A program made the position numbers and the translations under genes. Of a stretch of 64,000 nt of DNA, positions 34,941-44,527 are shown piece by piece; within the stretch, counting starts at the first letter, position 1, and each line of letters starts with the position of its first letter. Source of the stretch: Deinococcales bacterium (GTDB lineage Bacteria; Deinococcota; Deinococci; Deinococcales; JAAFIG01). A model generated the notes under the pieces. That model did not search any database and was not told the origin of the DNA. It saw only the letters and a list, made by a program, of their open reading frames with translations. The DNA is taken from contig JAAFIG010000002.1 in the NCBI GenBank assembly GCA_013298595.1, positions 204,781 through 268,780 of the forward strand, in the 5' to 3' direction.

Positions 34941-37151
34941 TTAGCTCGAGAAGTGACTTTTGAAACGTAGTAAACGCAGTGCATTGGCAGTAACCAAAGC
35001 TGTTGCGCCTGTGTCTGCCAGAATCGCCATCCAGAGATTGGTATATCCCAGTAATGTTGTGACTAAAAAAATGGCTTTTAAGCCCAGTGCAAAACCAATG
35101 TTCTGACGAATATTACCCATCACGGCTCTCGAGAGTTGTACCAAATCTACCACGCCCATCATATTGGAGCGCAAAATGGCAGCATCGGCGGTCTCGAGGG
35201 CAACGTCTGTGCCTGAACCCATTGCAATGCCCACATCGGCTTTGGCAAGGGCTGGGGCATCGTTGATACCATCGCCTATCATGGCGATTTTGCCACTGGC
35301 GGCGTACTGGCTAATCAACTCGAGTTTGTCTTTGGGCAGCAATTCAGCTTTGACTTCTAACCCAAGCCTATCAGCAATGGCTTTTCCGGTGCGGGCGTTA
35401 TCGCCTGTCAGCATGATGCTCGAAATGCCAAGGGCTTTCAGTTCGGCAATGGCTTGTCTGGCATCGCTGCGTGGTTCGTTGCGGATAGCAATGATACCAA
35501 GTGGTTGGCTACCCTCGAGTAATACCACCACGGTTTTACCTGAATTCTCGAGTGTGGCTATTTTGCTTTGTAGATTGGTCTCGAGCGGAACAAGTTCAGT
35601 CGCGTATTTTGGACTGCCGACAGCCAATTCACGGTTTTCTACAGTGGCGACAGCTGCTTTACCTTGAATGGCTCGAGCGTTTGTACTGCTTGGAACAACA
35701 ATCTTTTGGGCTTTGCTGTACTCGAGAATGGCTTTGGCAAGCGGATGTGAGCTGCTTTGTTCGACTCCAGATGCAAGTCGTAACATCTCGGGTTGCTCGA
35801 TACCAAACGCCATAATATCAGTCACAACAGGTTTTCCAGCCGTTAACGTACCTGTTTTATCAAATGCAATGGTTGTGACAGTTCCTATATTCTCGAGGGC
35901 TGCACCGCCTTTAATCAGTAAGCCATGTCGCGCTCCACTCGAGAGTCCCGAGGTGATAGCGGCTGGCACAGATAAGACCAGAGCGCATGGGCAACCAATT
36001 AACAATAAGCTCACACCTTTATAAATCCAGTCATGCCAAGCACCTAAGCCAAGTAGCGGTGGCAGAATCGCCACCATGCTCGAGGCAATAAAAACCGCAG
36101 GAGTCCACCAACGGCTAAACCGATCAATAAATCTCGCAGTGTTACCTTTGCCATCTTGGGCTTCCTCGACCAATTGAATAATCCTAGCAATGGTGTTGTC
36201 GGCAGCCGTTTTGGTCACTCGGATTTTTAGGGTAGCATCAGCGTTGATGCTACCAGCAAAAACAGCATCGCCCACTTTTTTATTGACAGGAATACTTTCG
36301 CCAGTGACAGGTGAATCGTCTAAACTCGAGAAACCAGTTTCAATTATGCCATCACAAGGCACTCGAGCACCAGGTTGTACCAGCACCAATTGCCCAACCT
36401 TGAGGTTCTGAGCTGGAATTTCATCGGTGTGTTCGGCAGCATGAGCGCCTTCGCCGCAACTGTGCACCAGCAAAGCCGTTTTTGGCGTGAGTGCTGCCAA
36501 TGCTTTGATACCTGCCCTTGCCCGACCCGCTGAGATACCCTCGAGCCATTCGCCAATCATAAAAAAGAAAACCACAACTGCCGCTTCGGGGGCTTCGCCA
36601 ATCGCAATTGCGCCAATCGCAGCAACGCTGACCAAAGTCTCGATGGTAAACGGATTACCAAATCGGGTTGCTGCCCATGCCCGACGTGCCAAGGGTATTG
36701 CACCAACAATTGTGGCAGCAATGTACCCATAAACTGCTAGTTGTGGCTCGAGGCTGCCAAATAACCAAGCAGCTAAGAGTAAGCCACCCGTTAAAAAAAC
36801 CAGTTTAGAAGCTCGAGTCGCATACCAAGGCACATTTTCTTCAGAAGCATGGACATGACCAATCGCATCATGGTCGTGATCGTGTCCAGATGTACCATGT
36901 CCAACATCTGTTACTATTTCGGGAATTGAGACTTTAAGGGTCGAAGGATAACCAAGTGCTCTGAGGTTTGCCTCGAGTTGACTGCGTGGGGTTAATTGCT
37001 CATCAAGGGCTACACGCAATGTCTCGGTGGCAAAATTAACTTTGCTTTGGCTGGCACCAGGGGTTTTCTCGAGTAAATTCTCGATTTTCTTAGCACAGCT
37101 GGCACAATCCATTCCTGAGACACGGTACTCGAGCAGTGCAGAAGAATTCAT
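34941..37151 (-). CDS. zntA: Zn/Cd/Pb-transporting P1B-type ATPase
   Basis: This 736-residue efflux ATPase has a heavy-metal domain with GMDCASC, a His-rich linker (GHGTSGHDHDHDAIGHVH), the membrane CPC motif in GCPCALVLSVP, DKTGTLT phosphorylation site, HPLAKAI (HP motif) and GDGINDAPALAKADVGIAMG. The CPC plus His-rich linker suits Zn2+/Cd2+ rather than Cu+. TACTGT six bases before the ATG implies a leaderless mRNA; an inverted repeat lies farther upstream at 37189-37203. It is monocistronic. Confidence 0.92.
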   Translation of the reverse strand: MNSSALLEYRVSGMDCASCAKKIENLLEKTPGASQSKVNFATETLRVALDEQLTPRSQLEANLRALGYPSTLKVSIPEIVTDVGHGTSGHDHDHDAIGHVHASEENVPWYATRASKLVFLTGGLLLAAWLFGSLEPQLAVYGYIAATIVGAIPLARRAWAATRFGNPFTIETLVSVAAIGAIAIGEAPEAAVVVFFFMIGEWLEGISAGRARAGIKALAALTPKTALLVHSCGEGAHAAEHTDEIPAQNLKVGQLVLVQPGARVPCDGIIETGFSSLDDSPVTGESIPVNKKVGDAVFAGSINADATLKIRVTKTAADNTIARIIQLVEEAQDGKGNTARFIDRFSRWWTPAVFIASSMVAILPPLLGLGAWHDWIYKGVSLLLIGCPCALVLSVPAAITSGLSSGARHGLLIKGGAALENIGTVTTIAFDKTGTLTAGKPVVTDIMAFGIEQPEMLRLASGVEQSSSHPLAKAILEYSKAQKIVVPSSTNARAIQGKAAVATVENRELAVGSPKYATELVPLETNLQSKIATLENSGKTVVVLLEGSQPLGIIAIRNEPRSDARQAIAELKALGISSIMLTGDNARTGKAIADRLGLEVKAELLPKDKLELISQYAASGKIAMIGDGINDAPALAKADVGIAMGSGTDVALETADAAILRSNMMGVVDLVQLSRAVMGNIRQNIGFALGLKAIFLVTTLLGYTNLWMAILADTGATALVTANALRLLRFKSHFSS

Positions 37152-37188
37152 GATTGGACAGTAGCACCTTGTATGATTTCATGGCGAT

Positions 37189-37203
37189 AATTGATTCTCA
37201 ATT
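37189..37203. promoter_or_regulatory. Inverted repeat AATTGATTCTCAATT upstream of zntA
   Basis: Six-bp arms around a 3-bp centre lie about 40 bp upstream of the zntA start codon, inside the AT-rich stretch GATAATTGATTCTCAATTCT. It is reminiscent of Fur/Zur-family boxes but does not match one cleanly. Confidence 0.35.
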
Positions 37204-37220
37204 CTCAATATCAGTATAAA

Positions 37221-37585
37221 TACTTGGCTACCCAAACAAAAAAAGGTACGCCAAGCACACCAATTAAAATACCAATTGGTGGGTTTATATCTCGAGCAGC
37301 AACATCAGCTAGATAGACTAAACTCGAGCTTTTGTTGGCTGATTAAACCAACAAAAGCGATAGCACCAGAAATAGCTAAGCAAGCACCAACCAAAACAGC
37401 AATAATGGCTCGAGGTAAATGCAAGGATTGCATAGTAATGCCATTTGTGCTTTGGGTAGGGTGAGCACCAAATTTCAGACCTTGAGTAAAGAAATATGAA
37501 TGCCTCTAACGCTGACCGAAAGTAAAAATCCAAACAGACAGATTACAACTGCACTGGCAAATACCAAGGCAACTTTAGTAATCTA
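37221..37585 (-). pseudogene. Remnant of a FecCD-family iron/B12 ABC permease
   Basis: Reading the minus strand in more than one frame I see KVALVFASAVVICLFGFLLS (first helix), then LHLPRAIIAVLVGACLAISG (family motif LRLPR...VGAALA.SG), FVGLISQ, and finally a stretch like NPPIGILIGVLGVPFFLFG, the conserved PxELPVGxxTxxxGxPFFxxL ending. These pieces are in order but most of the ~330-residue gene is deleted and stops and frameshifts separate them. It still contains CTCGAG sites, so it decayed within this genome. No partner ATPase or binding protein remains. Confidence 0.7.
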
Positions 37586-37695
37586 TGCTTTCAACCACGA
37601 TCATGGCTCGAGTTTGCAGTTTATTGAGGATTGTCAATTAACTGCTACGCCAAATGGCACATTCCAACAGCTGCGTTCACCTGACATACTCGAGT

Positions 37696-38484
37696 GTGCG
37701 TTTATTCTGGGAGATTACAAAACGGTCTTTGCAGCGGCACTTAACGTATCGCACAGCCACAATAACGGGTTTAATAACCAATTTATTTTTTGGTTTGTTA
37801 CGTGCCAGTGTACTGCTGGCATTACTGTCTGGCTCGAGCAGTGCTAACGGTTGGAATGCACAGGATATTGTCACATATGTGGCTTTAACCCAGGCACTGA
37901 TGGTGGTGGTTTCGGTTTTTGGTTGGTCTGATCTGATGAATACTGTGTACCGAGGCGAGATAGCCGCTGAGTTATTGCGTCCAACCAGTTTATTTTTGTT
38001 TTGGTTGGCTCAAGATATTGGACGAAGTTTAACTGCTTTGGTCACTCGAGGGATAAGCATTATGTTGGTTTGTTACTTTGTTTTTGCGATTAAAGTACCT
38101 AGCAGTTTTGGGCAGTGGTTAGTGGTCTTACTTTCCTTAGGCTTAGCCATGGTTATTAGTTTTGCTTTTCGCTTTATTGTTAACCTAGCGGCTTTTTGGT
38201 CGCCAGATGCTCGAGGTATGGCACGTTTTGCGTTTATTGCGCTGGGCTTTGCCAGTGGTTTTTTAATGCCACTACGTTTTTTCCCAGATTGGTTACAACA
38301 TGTTTTAGCCCTCACCCCATTCCCACATATGATGAACAGCATCATCGAAATTTATATTGGCTCGAGTGATGCTCGAGTGATTGAAATTCTTGGTTTGCAA
38401 GTGTTCTGGGCAGTTACTTTAACAGGACTTGCCCAACTGATTTTAGCTCGAGCCACTCGTCGGCTGGTGATTCTTGGTGGTTAA
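37696..38484 (+). CDS. ABC-2 type transporter permease
   Basis: This 262-residue protein from a GTG start at 37696 begins VRLFWEITKRSLQRHLTYRTA, the expected N-terminus of this family, and CATACT lies five bases before the GTG. Upstream codons in the same frame look like non-coding. It has about six helices, and the GEIAAELLRPTSLFLFW motif equals that of the paralog at 4600. It forms the first gene of a permease-permease-ATPase operon. Confidence 0.85.
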   Translation: MRLFWEITKRSLQRHLTYRTATITGLITNLFFGLLRASVLLALLSGSSSANGWNAQDIVTYVALTQALMVVVSVFGWSDLMNTVYRGEIAAELLRPTSLFLFWLAQDIGRSLTALVTRGISIMLVCYFVFAIKVPSSFGQWLVVLLSLGLAMVISFAFRFIVNLAAFWSPDARGMARFAFIALGFASGFLMPLRFFPDWLQHVLALTPFPHMMNSIIEIYIGSSDARVIEILGLQVFWAVTLTGLAQLILARATRRLVILGG

Positions 38485-38508
38485 TAATCTCGAGCCAGAG
38501 GTTTGGGC

Positions 38509-39306
38509 ATGATGTTATACCGTCATTTACTTTTGGCGCAGTTGCGTGGTGCCATGCAGTACAGAGTTTCCTTTGTTTTGGATGTGCTCAGTACATCCTT
38601 AATAACCATCACAGAATTTGGGGCATTTGCTTTGGTCTTCTCAAGATTTCAGGGCTTAGGTGGTTGGTCTTTGGTGCAGATCATGTTTTTGTATGGCATG
38701 GTCGAATTTGCCTTTGGTTTGACCGATATGCTATTTGATGGTTTTGATTCACCAACTTTTGCTCAGCATATTCGTAAAGGGACACTCGACCAATTTTTGT
38801 TACGCCCTGCCAATTTAATGATCCAAATTTTTGGTTCATCGTTGTCGTTGCGACGCATTGGCAGGATTGTCTTAGGTATTGGTATTTTTGGCTATGCTGT
38901 GATTCACAATCCACAAGTTTGGCAACTTGAGAAACTCTGGTACTTGCCGTTTGTATTGATTGGCATGGGTTTGTACTTTGGTGGATTATTTTTAGTCGGT
39001 GCAACCATCACCATTTGGACTGTAGATAGTACCGATGCAATGAATTTATTTACTTATGGTGGCAAAGAGATGATGTCTTATCCAATGGGTATTTACAGCG
39101 ATTGGTTACGGGTGCTGTTTACATTTTTATTTCCTGTGGCGCTTTTAAATTATTATCCTGCTTTGTTTTTTCTGGGCAAACCCGACCCATTTGGTCTGCC
39201 AGCATGGATGCCTTTTCTTGCACCCATTGCTGGGTTTGTGATGTTTTTAGTGGCACTGAAATTTTGGCAATTTGGGTTGAAACATTATCAAAGTACAGGT
39301 AATTGA
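38509..39306 (+). CDS. ABC-2 type transporter permease (second subunit)
   Basis: This ~265-residue polytopic protein begins MMLYRHLLLAQLRGAMQYRVSFVLDV and has the TLDQFLLRPANLMIQIFG segment and the ending YYPALFFLGK ... YQSTGN seen in the 5420 protein. ATG 38509 or 38512 follows AGAGG; the TTG at 38503 is less likely. The ATPase gene starts nine bases after the stop. Its substrate is unknown. Confidence 0.87.
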   Translation: MMLYRHLLLAQLRGAMQYRVSFVLDVLSTSLITITEFGAFALVFSRFQGLGGWSLVQIMFLYGMVEFAFGLTDMLFDGFDSPTFAQHIRKGTLDQFLLRPANLMIQIFGSSLSLRRIGRIVLGIGIFGYAVIHNPQVWQLEKLWYLPFVLIGMGLYFGGLFLVGATITIWTVDSTDAMNLFTYGGKEMMSYPMGIYSDWLRVLFTFLFPVALLNYYPALFFLGKPDPFGLPAWMPFLAPIAGFVMFLVALKFWQFGLKHYQSTGN

Positions 39307-39315
39307 AAGGCAACC

Positions 39316-40296
39316 ATGATACAAGTAGAAAATCTTTGTAAGCACTTTGAAATTCGTCACCGCCACAAAAATAGTTGGGCAGTGCTACGAAATTTTTTGA
39401 AACGCGACTCGAGTACCTTAAAAGCTGTGGATGATATTTCGTTTTCGATTCAAAAAGGTGAAATGGTTGGCTATCTAGGACCAAACGGTGCAGGTAAAAG
39501 CACCACCCTGAAAATGCTGACTGGTTTACTGGTACCCACATCTGGGAGGCTCGAGGTTAATGGGTTTGTGCCGTGGCAGTCAAGGCAAAAATACGTGGCG
39601 CAAATCGGTGCGGTTTTCGGGCAACGCAGCAGTTTATGGTGGGATTTACCAACCATAGAATCACTCGAGTTATTACAACACATTTATAAAATTCCCACTG
39701 CCAGATTCTCGAGTAATCTGGAGATGTTCAAAAAACTTTTGGATTTAGATGAATTTTTACAAAGCCCTGCGCGTTCACTCAGTCTTGGGCAGCGAATGCG
39801 AGCTGATTTATGTGCGGCATTGATGCACGACCCCGCGATTCTTTTTTTGGATGAACCAACCATTGGTCTAGATGTGGTTGCTAAGCAACGCATCCGAGAA
39901 TTTATTCAACAAATCAATCAAGACCGTGGCACCACAATTATTCTTACAACGCATGATATGGCAGATGTACAAAAACTTTGTACTCGAGCCATGATGATAG
40001 ATCATGGAAAATTACTATTTGATGGTGCATTATCCGATTTGCAAAATCGTTTTGGTGGGCAACGGCGTTTGATTGTGGATTTTGAAGAACCACCAACACA
40101 ACTCAAACTTGCCAATGCCACCATTATTAGCCAAGAAGCTTTGAGAATCACTTTTGCATTCGCTCGAGAAACCCGAGTGGCAGAGTTAATCAGTGCCTTA
40201 ACTCGAGACCATGCTATTCGGGATTTGCGTGTCGAAGAACCCGAAATCGAAGCTACCATTCGGGCAATTTATGAAGGTAATTTGCTCAGCGCTTAA
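39316..40296 (+). CDS. ABC-2 type exporter ATP-binding protein
   Basis: This 326-residue ATPase is a paralog of the 3611 protein: Walker A GPNGAGKST, FGQRSSLWWDLP, signature LSLGQRMRADLCAALM, Walker B ILFLDEPTIGLD and TTHDMAD. It ends the second ABC-2 triad, whose gene order is permease-permease-ATPase rather than ATPase-permease-permease. Its 3' end overlaps the convergent esterase gene by 11 bp. Confidence 0.92.
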   Translation: MIQVENLCKHFEIRHRHKNSWAVLRNFLKRDSSTLKAVDDISFSIQKGEMVGYLGPNGAGKSTTLKMLTGLLVPTSGRLEVNGFVPWQSRQKYVAQIGAVFGQRSSLWWDLPTIESLELLQHIYKIPTARFSSNLEMFKKLLDLDEFLQSPARSLSLGQRMRADLCAALMHDPAILFLDEPTIGLDVVAKQRIREFIQQINQDRGTTIILTTHDMADVQKLCTRAMMIDHGKLLFDGALSDLQNRFGGQRRLIVDFEEPPTQLKLANATIISQEALRITFAFARETRVAELISALTRDHAIRDLRVEEPEIEATIRAIYEGNLLSA

Positions 40297-41419
40297 ATGC
40301 CCATTTGATTGCTGGTATTAGCTCTTCTGACCACATAATAAATTCGTGACCAGTCACCCAGTAACTCGAGACAAATGGAATACCAACAGCTTTGAAATTC
40401 TTTTCCATAGCAATCACATTTTTGTAAAATGGCGTTTCAAGTGTGCCTGCAACTAAGTAAAATTCGGGAATGGGTTTGTTCTTGAAAGAATCACTCGAGA
40501 AGAAAACACCGCTGCCTGCCACAGAAAATGCCATAACCTTGCCGTAAAGCTCTGGGTGGCGTTCGCCCATCGAAGCGGCAAAAGTGCCACCATTGGAAAA
40601 ACCGTACACAGCACGTTGTTTGAGGTCGGTAGCAACACCGTAAGTTTGTTCTGCCCAGAGTCGCACTTCTTCAGTGAAAAAAGTTTCATGTTTTTTGAAG
40701 CGCTCGAGGTTAATACCAAGTAAGTATTCCTGGGCACGAAAATCTTTGTTAACATCGTAAGCTCCTGTTTGTGCGCTAACCCCAGCTGGCATACCAACCA
40801 AAACCACTTGGGGAATTTCACCACTGAGGATGGCTGGTTCTATCAGTGGTGCTAAACCCTGAACTGATTCACCATCAGCGAGGTAGATCACAGGAAGTTT
40901 CTGAGTTTTATCAAAATTGGGTGGCGTGTAGACAAACACATCTCGAGTTTCGTTTAAGGCTTTACTGAGAAATTTGATTGTGTCTACTTTGCCTTGTAAT
41001 AAAATGGCTGGCACTCGAGGTTTTGGTGCATCTGCACCACGGTATTGCAGTAAATCATTAAAATCAATAGTGCCAAATTGGGGTTCACCTTTGATGGTTG
41101 GTAAAAATAACAAACTCAGTACCACTTTGTTCACTTCACGTACCCAAAATGTTGAAGCAAACAAGCCATCTTGTACTTTAGTCATGTTCGATTCACCCAG
41201 AAACGAGCAGCACATAAACACACCGTCGGCTTTGAGTTCAGAAATAAAAGTGATTTCTTGTCCATCGATCCAAAAATTCTTACCTTCTTTGGTTTTACGC
41301 TCGAGTAATGCTTTTGCATCGTATGTTTTGACCACCAAGCGATACTCGACTGATTCTTGGGCAACGCTACTCGAGAGGAGTGCCAGTGCTGCTACCAATA
41401 ATAAAAAAAGTCTAGGCAT
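40286..41419 (-). CDS. Secreted esterase of the alpha/beta-hydrolase (Fes/YieL-like) family
   Basis: This 377-residue protein has a signal peptide (MPRLFLLLVAALALLSSSVAQ) and a D-type esterase domain: RDVFVYTPPNF, PVIYLADGESVQG, VVLVGMPAGV, nucleophile Ser in YGFSNGGTFAAS and a late GHEFIMWSEEL with the likely catalytic His. The first ~140 residues form a beta-rich extra domain. Related enzymes hydrolyse ferric enterobactin or other esters, so siderophore hydrolysis is possible but unproven. TACGCT lies seven bases before the ATG. Confidence 0.8.
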   Translation of the reverse strand: MPRLFLLLVAALALLSSSVAQESVEYRLVVKTYDAKALLERKTKEGKNFWIDGQEITFISELKADGVFMCCSFLGESNMTKVQDGLFASTFWVREVNKVVLSLLFLPTIKGEPQFGTIDFNDLLQYRGADAPKPRVPAILLQGKVDTIKFLSKALNETRDVFVYTPPNFDKTQKLPVIYLADGESVQGLAPLIEPAILSGEIPQVVLVGMPAGVSAQTGAYDVNKDFRAQEYLLGINLERFKKHETFFTEEVRLWAEQTYGVATDLKQRAVYGFSNGGTFAASMGERHPELYGKVMAFSVAGSGVFFSSDSFKNKPIPEFYLVAGTLETPFYKNVIAMEKNFKAVGIPFVSSYWVTGHEFIMWSEELIPAIKWAFKR

Positions 41420-41450
41420 GGGAAATAGCGTAGACTTTACAAAATGAAAT

Positions 41451-42626
41451 TTATAAGCGCCGCAACATGACTGCTAAGCCATTTGCGCCACCCATGCACA
41501 AACTGGCTAAACCAATCTCTTTTTGTTGTTGCTCGAGTGCATGAAGCAAGGTCACTAAAATCCGAGCACCACTACAACCAATGGGATGCCCTAATGCCAC
41601 TGCGCCACCATTGATATTGACTTTGTTTGAATCCACAGCCAGTTCGTGCGTCACAGCCAAAGCCTGAACAGCGAAAGCTTCGTTGAATTCAAATAAATCC
41701 ACATCGGCAATACGCATTTTTTGTTGCTCGAGTAATTTATTTGTAGCAGGAACAGGGGAGAGGGTAAACCATTTTGGCTCGAGTCCGCTGGTGGCATAGC
41801 CCATAATTTCTGCGAGTGGTTTTAACCCATGTGCTTTGGCTGCATCTTCGGACATCACCACCAAAGCGGCTGCACCATCGTTGATACCGGGAGCATTGCC
41901 AGCCGTGACCGAACCATCTTTTTGAAAAGCAGGACGCAGTTTAGATAGTGTTTCAAGACTCGAGTCTTTGCGTGGTGCTTCATCAGTATCAATAACAATG
42001 GTGCCTTTTTTACCCTCGAGCGTTATTGGCGCAATCTCTTTTTGGAAACGCCCTGCTTCGATGGCTGCAATGGCTTTTTGATGCGATAGCAGTGCAAAAG
42101 CATCTTGTTCAGCTCGAGAAAAGCCTTTTTCTTTGGCTGTCATTTCGGCAGCATCGCCCATGCGCCAATGTTCAAACATGCACCATAAACCATCAAGCAT
42201 ATTGGCATCTTTGAGTTCTTGATGCCCAGCTTTAAAACCTTCTCGAGCATTAAACATGAGGTATGGTGCGTTGCTCATGCTTTCCATGCCACCAGCCACA
42301 GCAATCTGAAAATCCCCAGCCCGAATGCCACTGGCAGCCATCATGACGGCTTTCATACCGCTGCCACAAACCACATTGACCGTGGTTGCACCGCTTTGCG
42401 GCAGCATCCCTGACTGTAAACTGGCTTGCCGCGCAGGGTTTTGCCCAACACCTGCTTGCACCACATGACCCATCATTGCTTCTTCAATCACACTTGCCTC
42501 GAGTCCAGCTTTGGCAATAGCTGCTTGAATCACATGCGAACCCAATTGTGGCGCAGAAAAATCTTTTAAACCACCAAGAAAACGTCCAATGGGAGTACGG
42601 GTTGCCGAAACAATAACGCTTTTCAT
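41451..42626 (-). CDS. Acetyl-CoA C-acetyltransferase (thiolase)
   Basis: This 391-residue thiolase has the acylated cysteine in [24 protein letters not shown] with NEAF motif ([10 protein letters not shown]), the His in [17 protein letters not shown] and the C-terminal cysteine in [14 protein letters not shown]. It condenses or cleaves acetoacetyl-CoA; degradative and biosynthetic members cannot be separated here. GAGG precedes the ATG. It is a single-gene unit. Confidence 0.94.
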   Translation of the reverse strand: MKSVIVSATRTPIGRFLGGLKDFSAPQLGSHVIQAAIAKAGLEASVIEEAMMGHVVQAGVGQNPARQASLQSGMLPQSGATTVNVVCGSGMKAVMMAASGIRAGDFQIAVAGGMESMSNAPYLMFNAREGFKAGHQELKDANMLDGLWCMFEHWRMGDAAEMTAKEKGFSRAEQDAFALLSHQKAIAAIEAGRFQKEIAPITLEGKKGTIVIDTDEAPRKDSSLETLSKLRPAFQKDGSVTAGNAPGINDGAAALVVMSEDAAKAHGLKPLAEIMGYATSGLEPKWFTLSPVPATNKLLEQQKMRIADVDLFEFNEAFAVQALAVTHELAVDSNKVNINGGAVALGHPIGCSGARILVTLLHALEQQQKEIGLASLCMGGANGLAVMLRRL

Positions 42627-42707
42627 ACGCTACCTCGAGAAAAAGTCATAGATTTAGTTTACACAATTTGAGCAAAGGCAAGCTTGAAGGCAATAACTGT
42701 AGGGTGC

Positions 42708-42747
42708 GAGCGACCCAGCCCGATAGGTGCATCTTTAGGGTCAAGAT
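42708..42747. repeat. Dispersed repeat B, copy 2
   Basis: GAGCGACCCAGCCCG and AGGTGCATCTTTAGGGTCAAG match the segment nested in element A at 12368-12405. It sits in the 193-bp gap between the thiolase and DUF456 genes, outside any element A here. Confidence 0.6.
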
Positions 42748-42819
42748 GGCATGCCTCTATTCTTTGTCAAATCCAAATGCTGATGGAACTCGAGTAGGGC
42801 AAATCTCGTATTGTTTGGT

Positions 42820-43299
42820 ATGAGTTGGTTACCAAGCATTGTATTTATTATTTTGTGGCTTGCTGCTATGTTCGCAACGTTTATTCCCGTGATTCCTGCA
42901 ACGCTAATTATCTGGGGTGCTGCTTTGGTTCATGCTCTTTTAACAGGCTTCCAACCACTAACTTGGGGGTTTTTGTTGGGGCTTGGTGTTTTAGCTGCTA
43001 TGGCAATGCTGGTGGATAATGTTGCAGCCGCGTGGGGAGCTAAGAAATTCGGTGGCTCGAGCTTTGCTGCGTGGGGTGCTCTGATTGGTGGTTTACTTGG
43101 CATTTTTCTTGGACCACTGGGTTTTCTGATTGCGCCATTATTGGGTGCGATTATTTTTGAAATGCTTTTCGCACGTAAAAATTGGCTCGAGGCAGCTAAA
43201 AGTGGCATGGGTACTTTGCTTGGTATTCTTGGTGGTATTGGTGCCAAACTGCTGATTCATCTTGGTATGGGTGTGCTGGTGCTGATACAGATTTTTTAG
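42820..43299 (+). CDS. DUF456 family membrane protein
   Basis: This 159-residue membrane protein begins MSWLPSIVFIILWLAAMFATFIP and has glycine-rich helices (GALIGGLLGIFLGPLGFLIAPLLGAIIFE in pieces) typical of DUF456. Its function is not known. I choose ATG 42820 because TATTGT ends five bases upstream; the TTG at 42811 lies inside that box. Its stop overlaps the convergent DUF1003 gene by four bases. Confidence 0.8.
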   Translation: MSWLPSIVFIILWLAAMFATFIPVIPATLIIWGAALVHALLTGFQPLTWGFLLGLGVLAAMAMLVDNVAAAWGAKKFGGSSFAAWGALIGGLLGIFLGPLGFLIAPLLGAIIFEMLFARKNWLEAAKSGMGTLLGILGGIGAKLLIHLGMGVLVLIQIF

Positions 43300-43877
43300 A
43301 CGGATTTACTCACTCGAGCCTCTCGACGCGCAATGTGTTGAGCGCGATCCATTTCTTGTAAAATATCTTGCGGTCGAACGTATTGCTCGAGTTGAACTAA
43401 TTCAGTATCACGTTCATTGTCAATACCAAGTTGATGCTGAATAGTGTCTAGCATCCGAATAATTCGAGTGATTTCATGCTCGGTCAGTAAATTGATTTGT
43501 AATGCTAAATCGGCACGGTGATCTGCTTCCGCACTGGTACGATTTTGTGAAATTAAGACAAAGGTGGCTAGAAAAATGGCTTCAAGCGAAACAATCATGG
43601 TTAATAAACCAAATGGAAATGGGTCGAATGGTTTCAAACCAAAAAATCCTAGATTCACCACAATCCAAATGGCAAACCAAACAGCGTGCATATACAAAAA
43701 AGACATGCGTCCAGAAAAAACAGTAATTCCATCTGCGATACGTTCTTCTCGAGTACGACAAGCTAAAGCTCGGTTGCGAAGTTCGTAAATCATGCTGATA
43801 TTCTGTTCAATGATATCGGCAAGGACAGGATGATCACCAGATTCGATCACGGTTTGTGTCTTATTATGGTTTTGCAT
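43296..43877 (-). CDS. DUF1003 family membrane protein
   Basis: This 193-residue protein has two membrane helices (MHAVWFAIWIVVNLGFF and LLTMIVSLEAIFLATFVLIS) and the family ending with NRTSAEADHRADLALQINLLTEHEI. The N-terminus is soluble. DUF1003 proteins are of unknown function; a role linked to metal transport has been suggested for some by name only. GAGG precedes the ATG. Confidence 0.85.
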   Translation of the reverse strand: MQNHNKTQTVIESGDHPVLADIIEQNISMIYELRNRALACRTREERIADGITVFSGRMSFLYMHAVWFAIWIVVNLGFFGLKPFDPFPFGLLTMIVSLEAIFLATFVLISQNRTSAEADHRADLALQINLLTEHEITRIIRMLDTIQHQLGIDNERDTELVQLEQYVRPQDILQEMDRAQHIARREARVSKSV

Positions 43878-43979
43878 AGTTCACCTCGAGTGCGATTAAG
43901 CAATTACTTGTTCCGCCTATACAATGCCACAATCATGGATTGAGTGGGAAAGCAATTAGTAACTCGAGAAGTCAGTGTT

Positions 43980-44504
43980 TTAAACAGGTAAAGCATATTT
44001 TTCACGTAATAAATGCTGATGGTACATCAAATGCCCAGCGATGATATAAGCTGCGGCTCGAGGTGTCATGGCATGACCACTAGCACTGCCTTGCCGAAGC
44101 CACGCAGCATTGTCTAAACTCGAGAATAGACTTTGTGTGGCGGCGCGGATACCACGCCACTCGAGTAATAAACTATCTAGTGTACGCTTTGCAAAGTCCA
44201 CATGCTGAAGCCAAATCGCTTGGTCAAAACTGGGTAATGGACTGTTGTCACCTCGAGCAAAATGCAGCGCACGATACGTAAAAACACGTTCGGTGTCGGA
44301 TAAATGCCCAATGGTTTCGAGTACATTCCATTTATCTGAAGCATAACGAAACTGTAATTGCTCGGCTGTTAAAACCTGCAATTTTGCTGTAAATGGTGCA
44401 AATTGCGACTCGAGAATATCGTTGATATCGCCATCTGGGACAAGGTCAATGTATCTCGAGAAATATGGCAGGTGTTCGGCAGATGTTGGGCGTTCTGGGT
44501 TCAT
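43980..44504 (-). CDS. DinB superfamily protein
   Basis: This 174-residue four-helix bundle protein has the DinB pattern: LQFRYASDKWNVLETIGHLSDTERVF with the metal His in GHLSD, and a late AGHLMYHQHLLREKY supplying two more histidines. Related enzymes include thiol S-transferases and metal-dependent hydrolases; the substrate is unknown. TAGGCT lies six bases before the ATG. It may share a transcript with the gene at 44528 but is not coupled. Confidence 0.85.
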   Translation of the reverse strand: MNPERPTSAEHLPYFSRYIDLVPDGDINDILESQFAPFTAKLQVLTAEQLQFRYASDKWNVLETIGHLSDTERVFTYRALHFARGDNSPLPSFDQAIWLQHVDFAKRTLDSLLLEWRGIRAATQSLFSSLDNAAWLRQGSASGHAMTPRAAAYIIAGHLMYHQHLLREKYALPV

Positions 44505-44527
44505 TCCTCGAGCCTACAGCAATTTGT

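Noticed and set aside
37500-37847. A 115-codon plus-strand ORF before the second ABC-2 operon
   Set aside because: It overlaps the FecCD remnant and the permease start in another frame and has no family resemblance.
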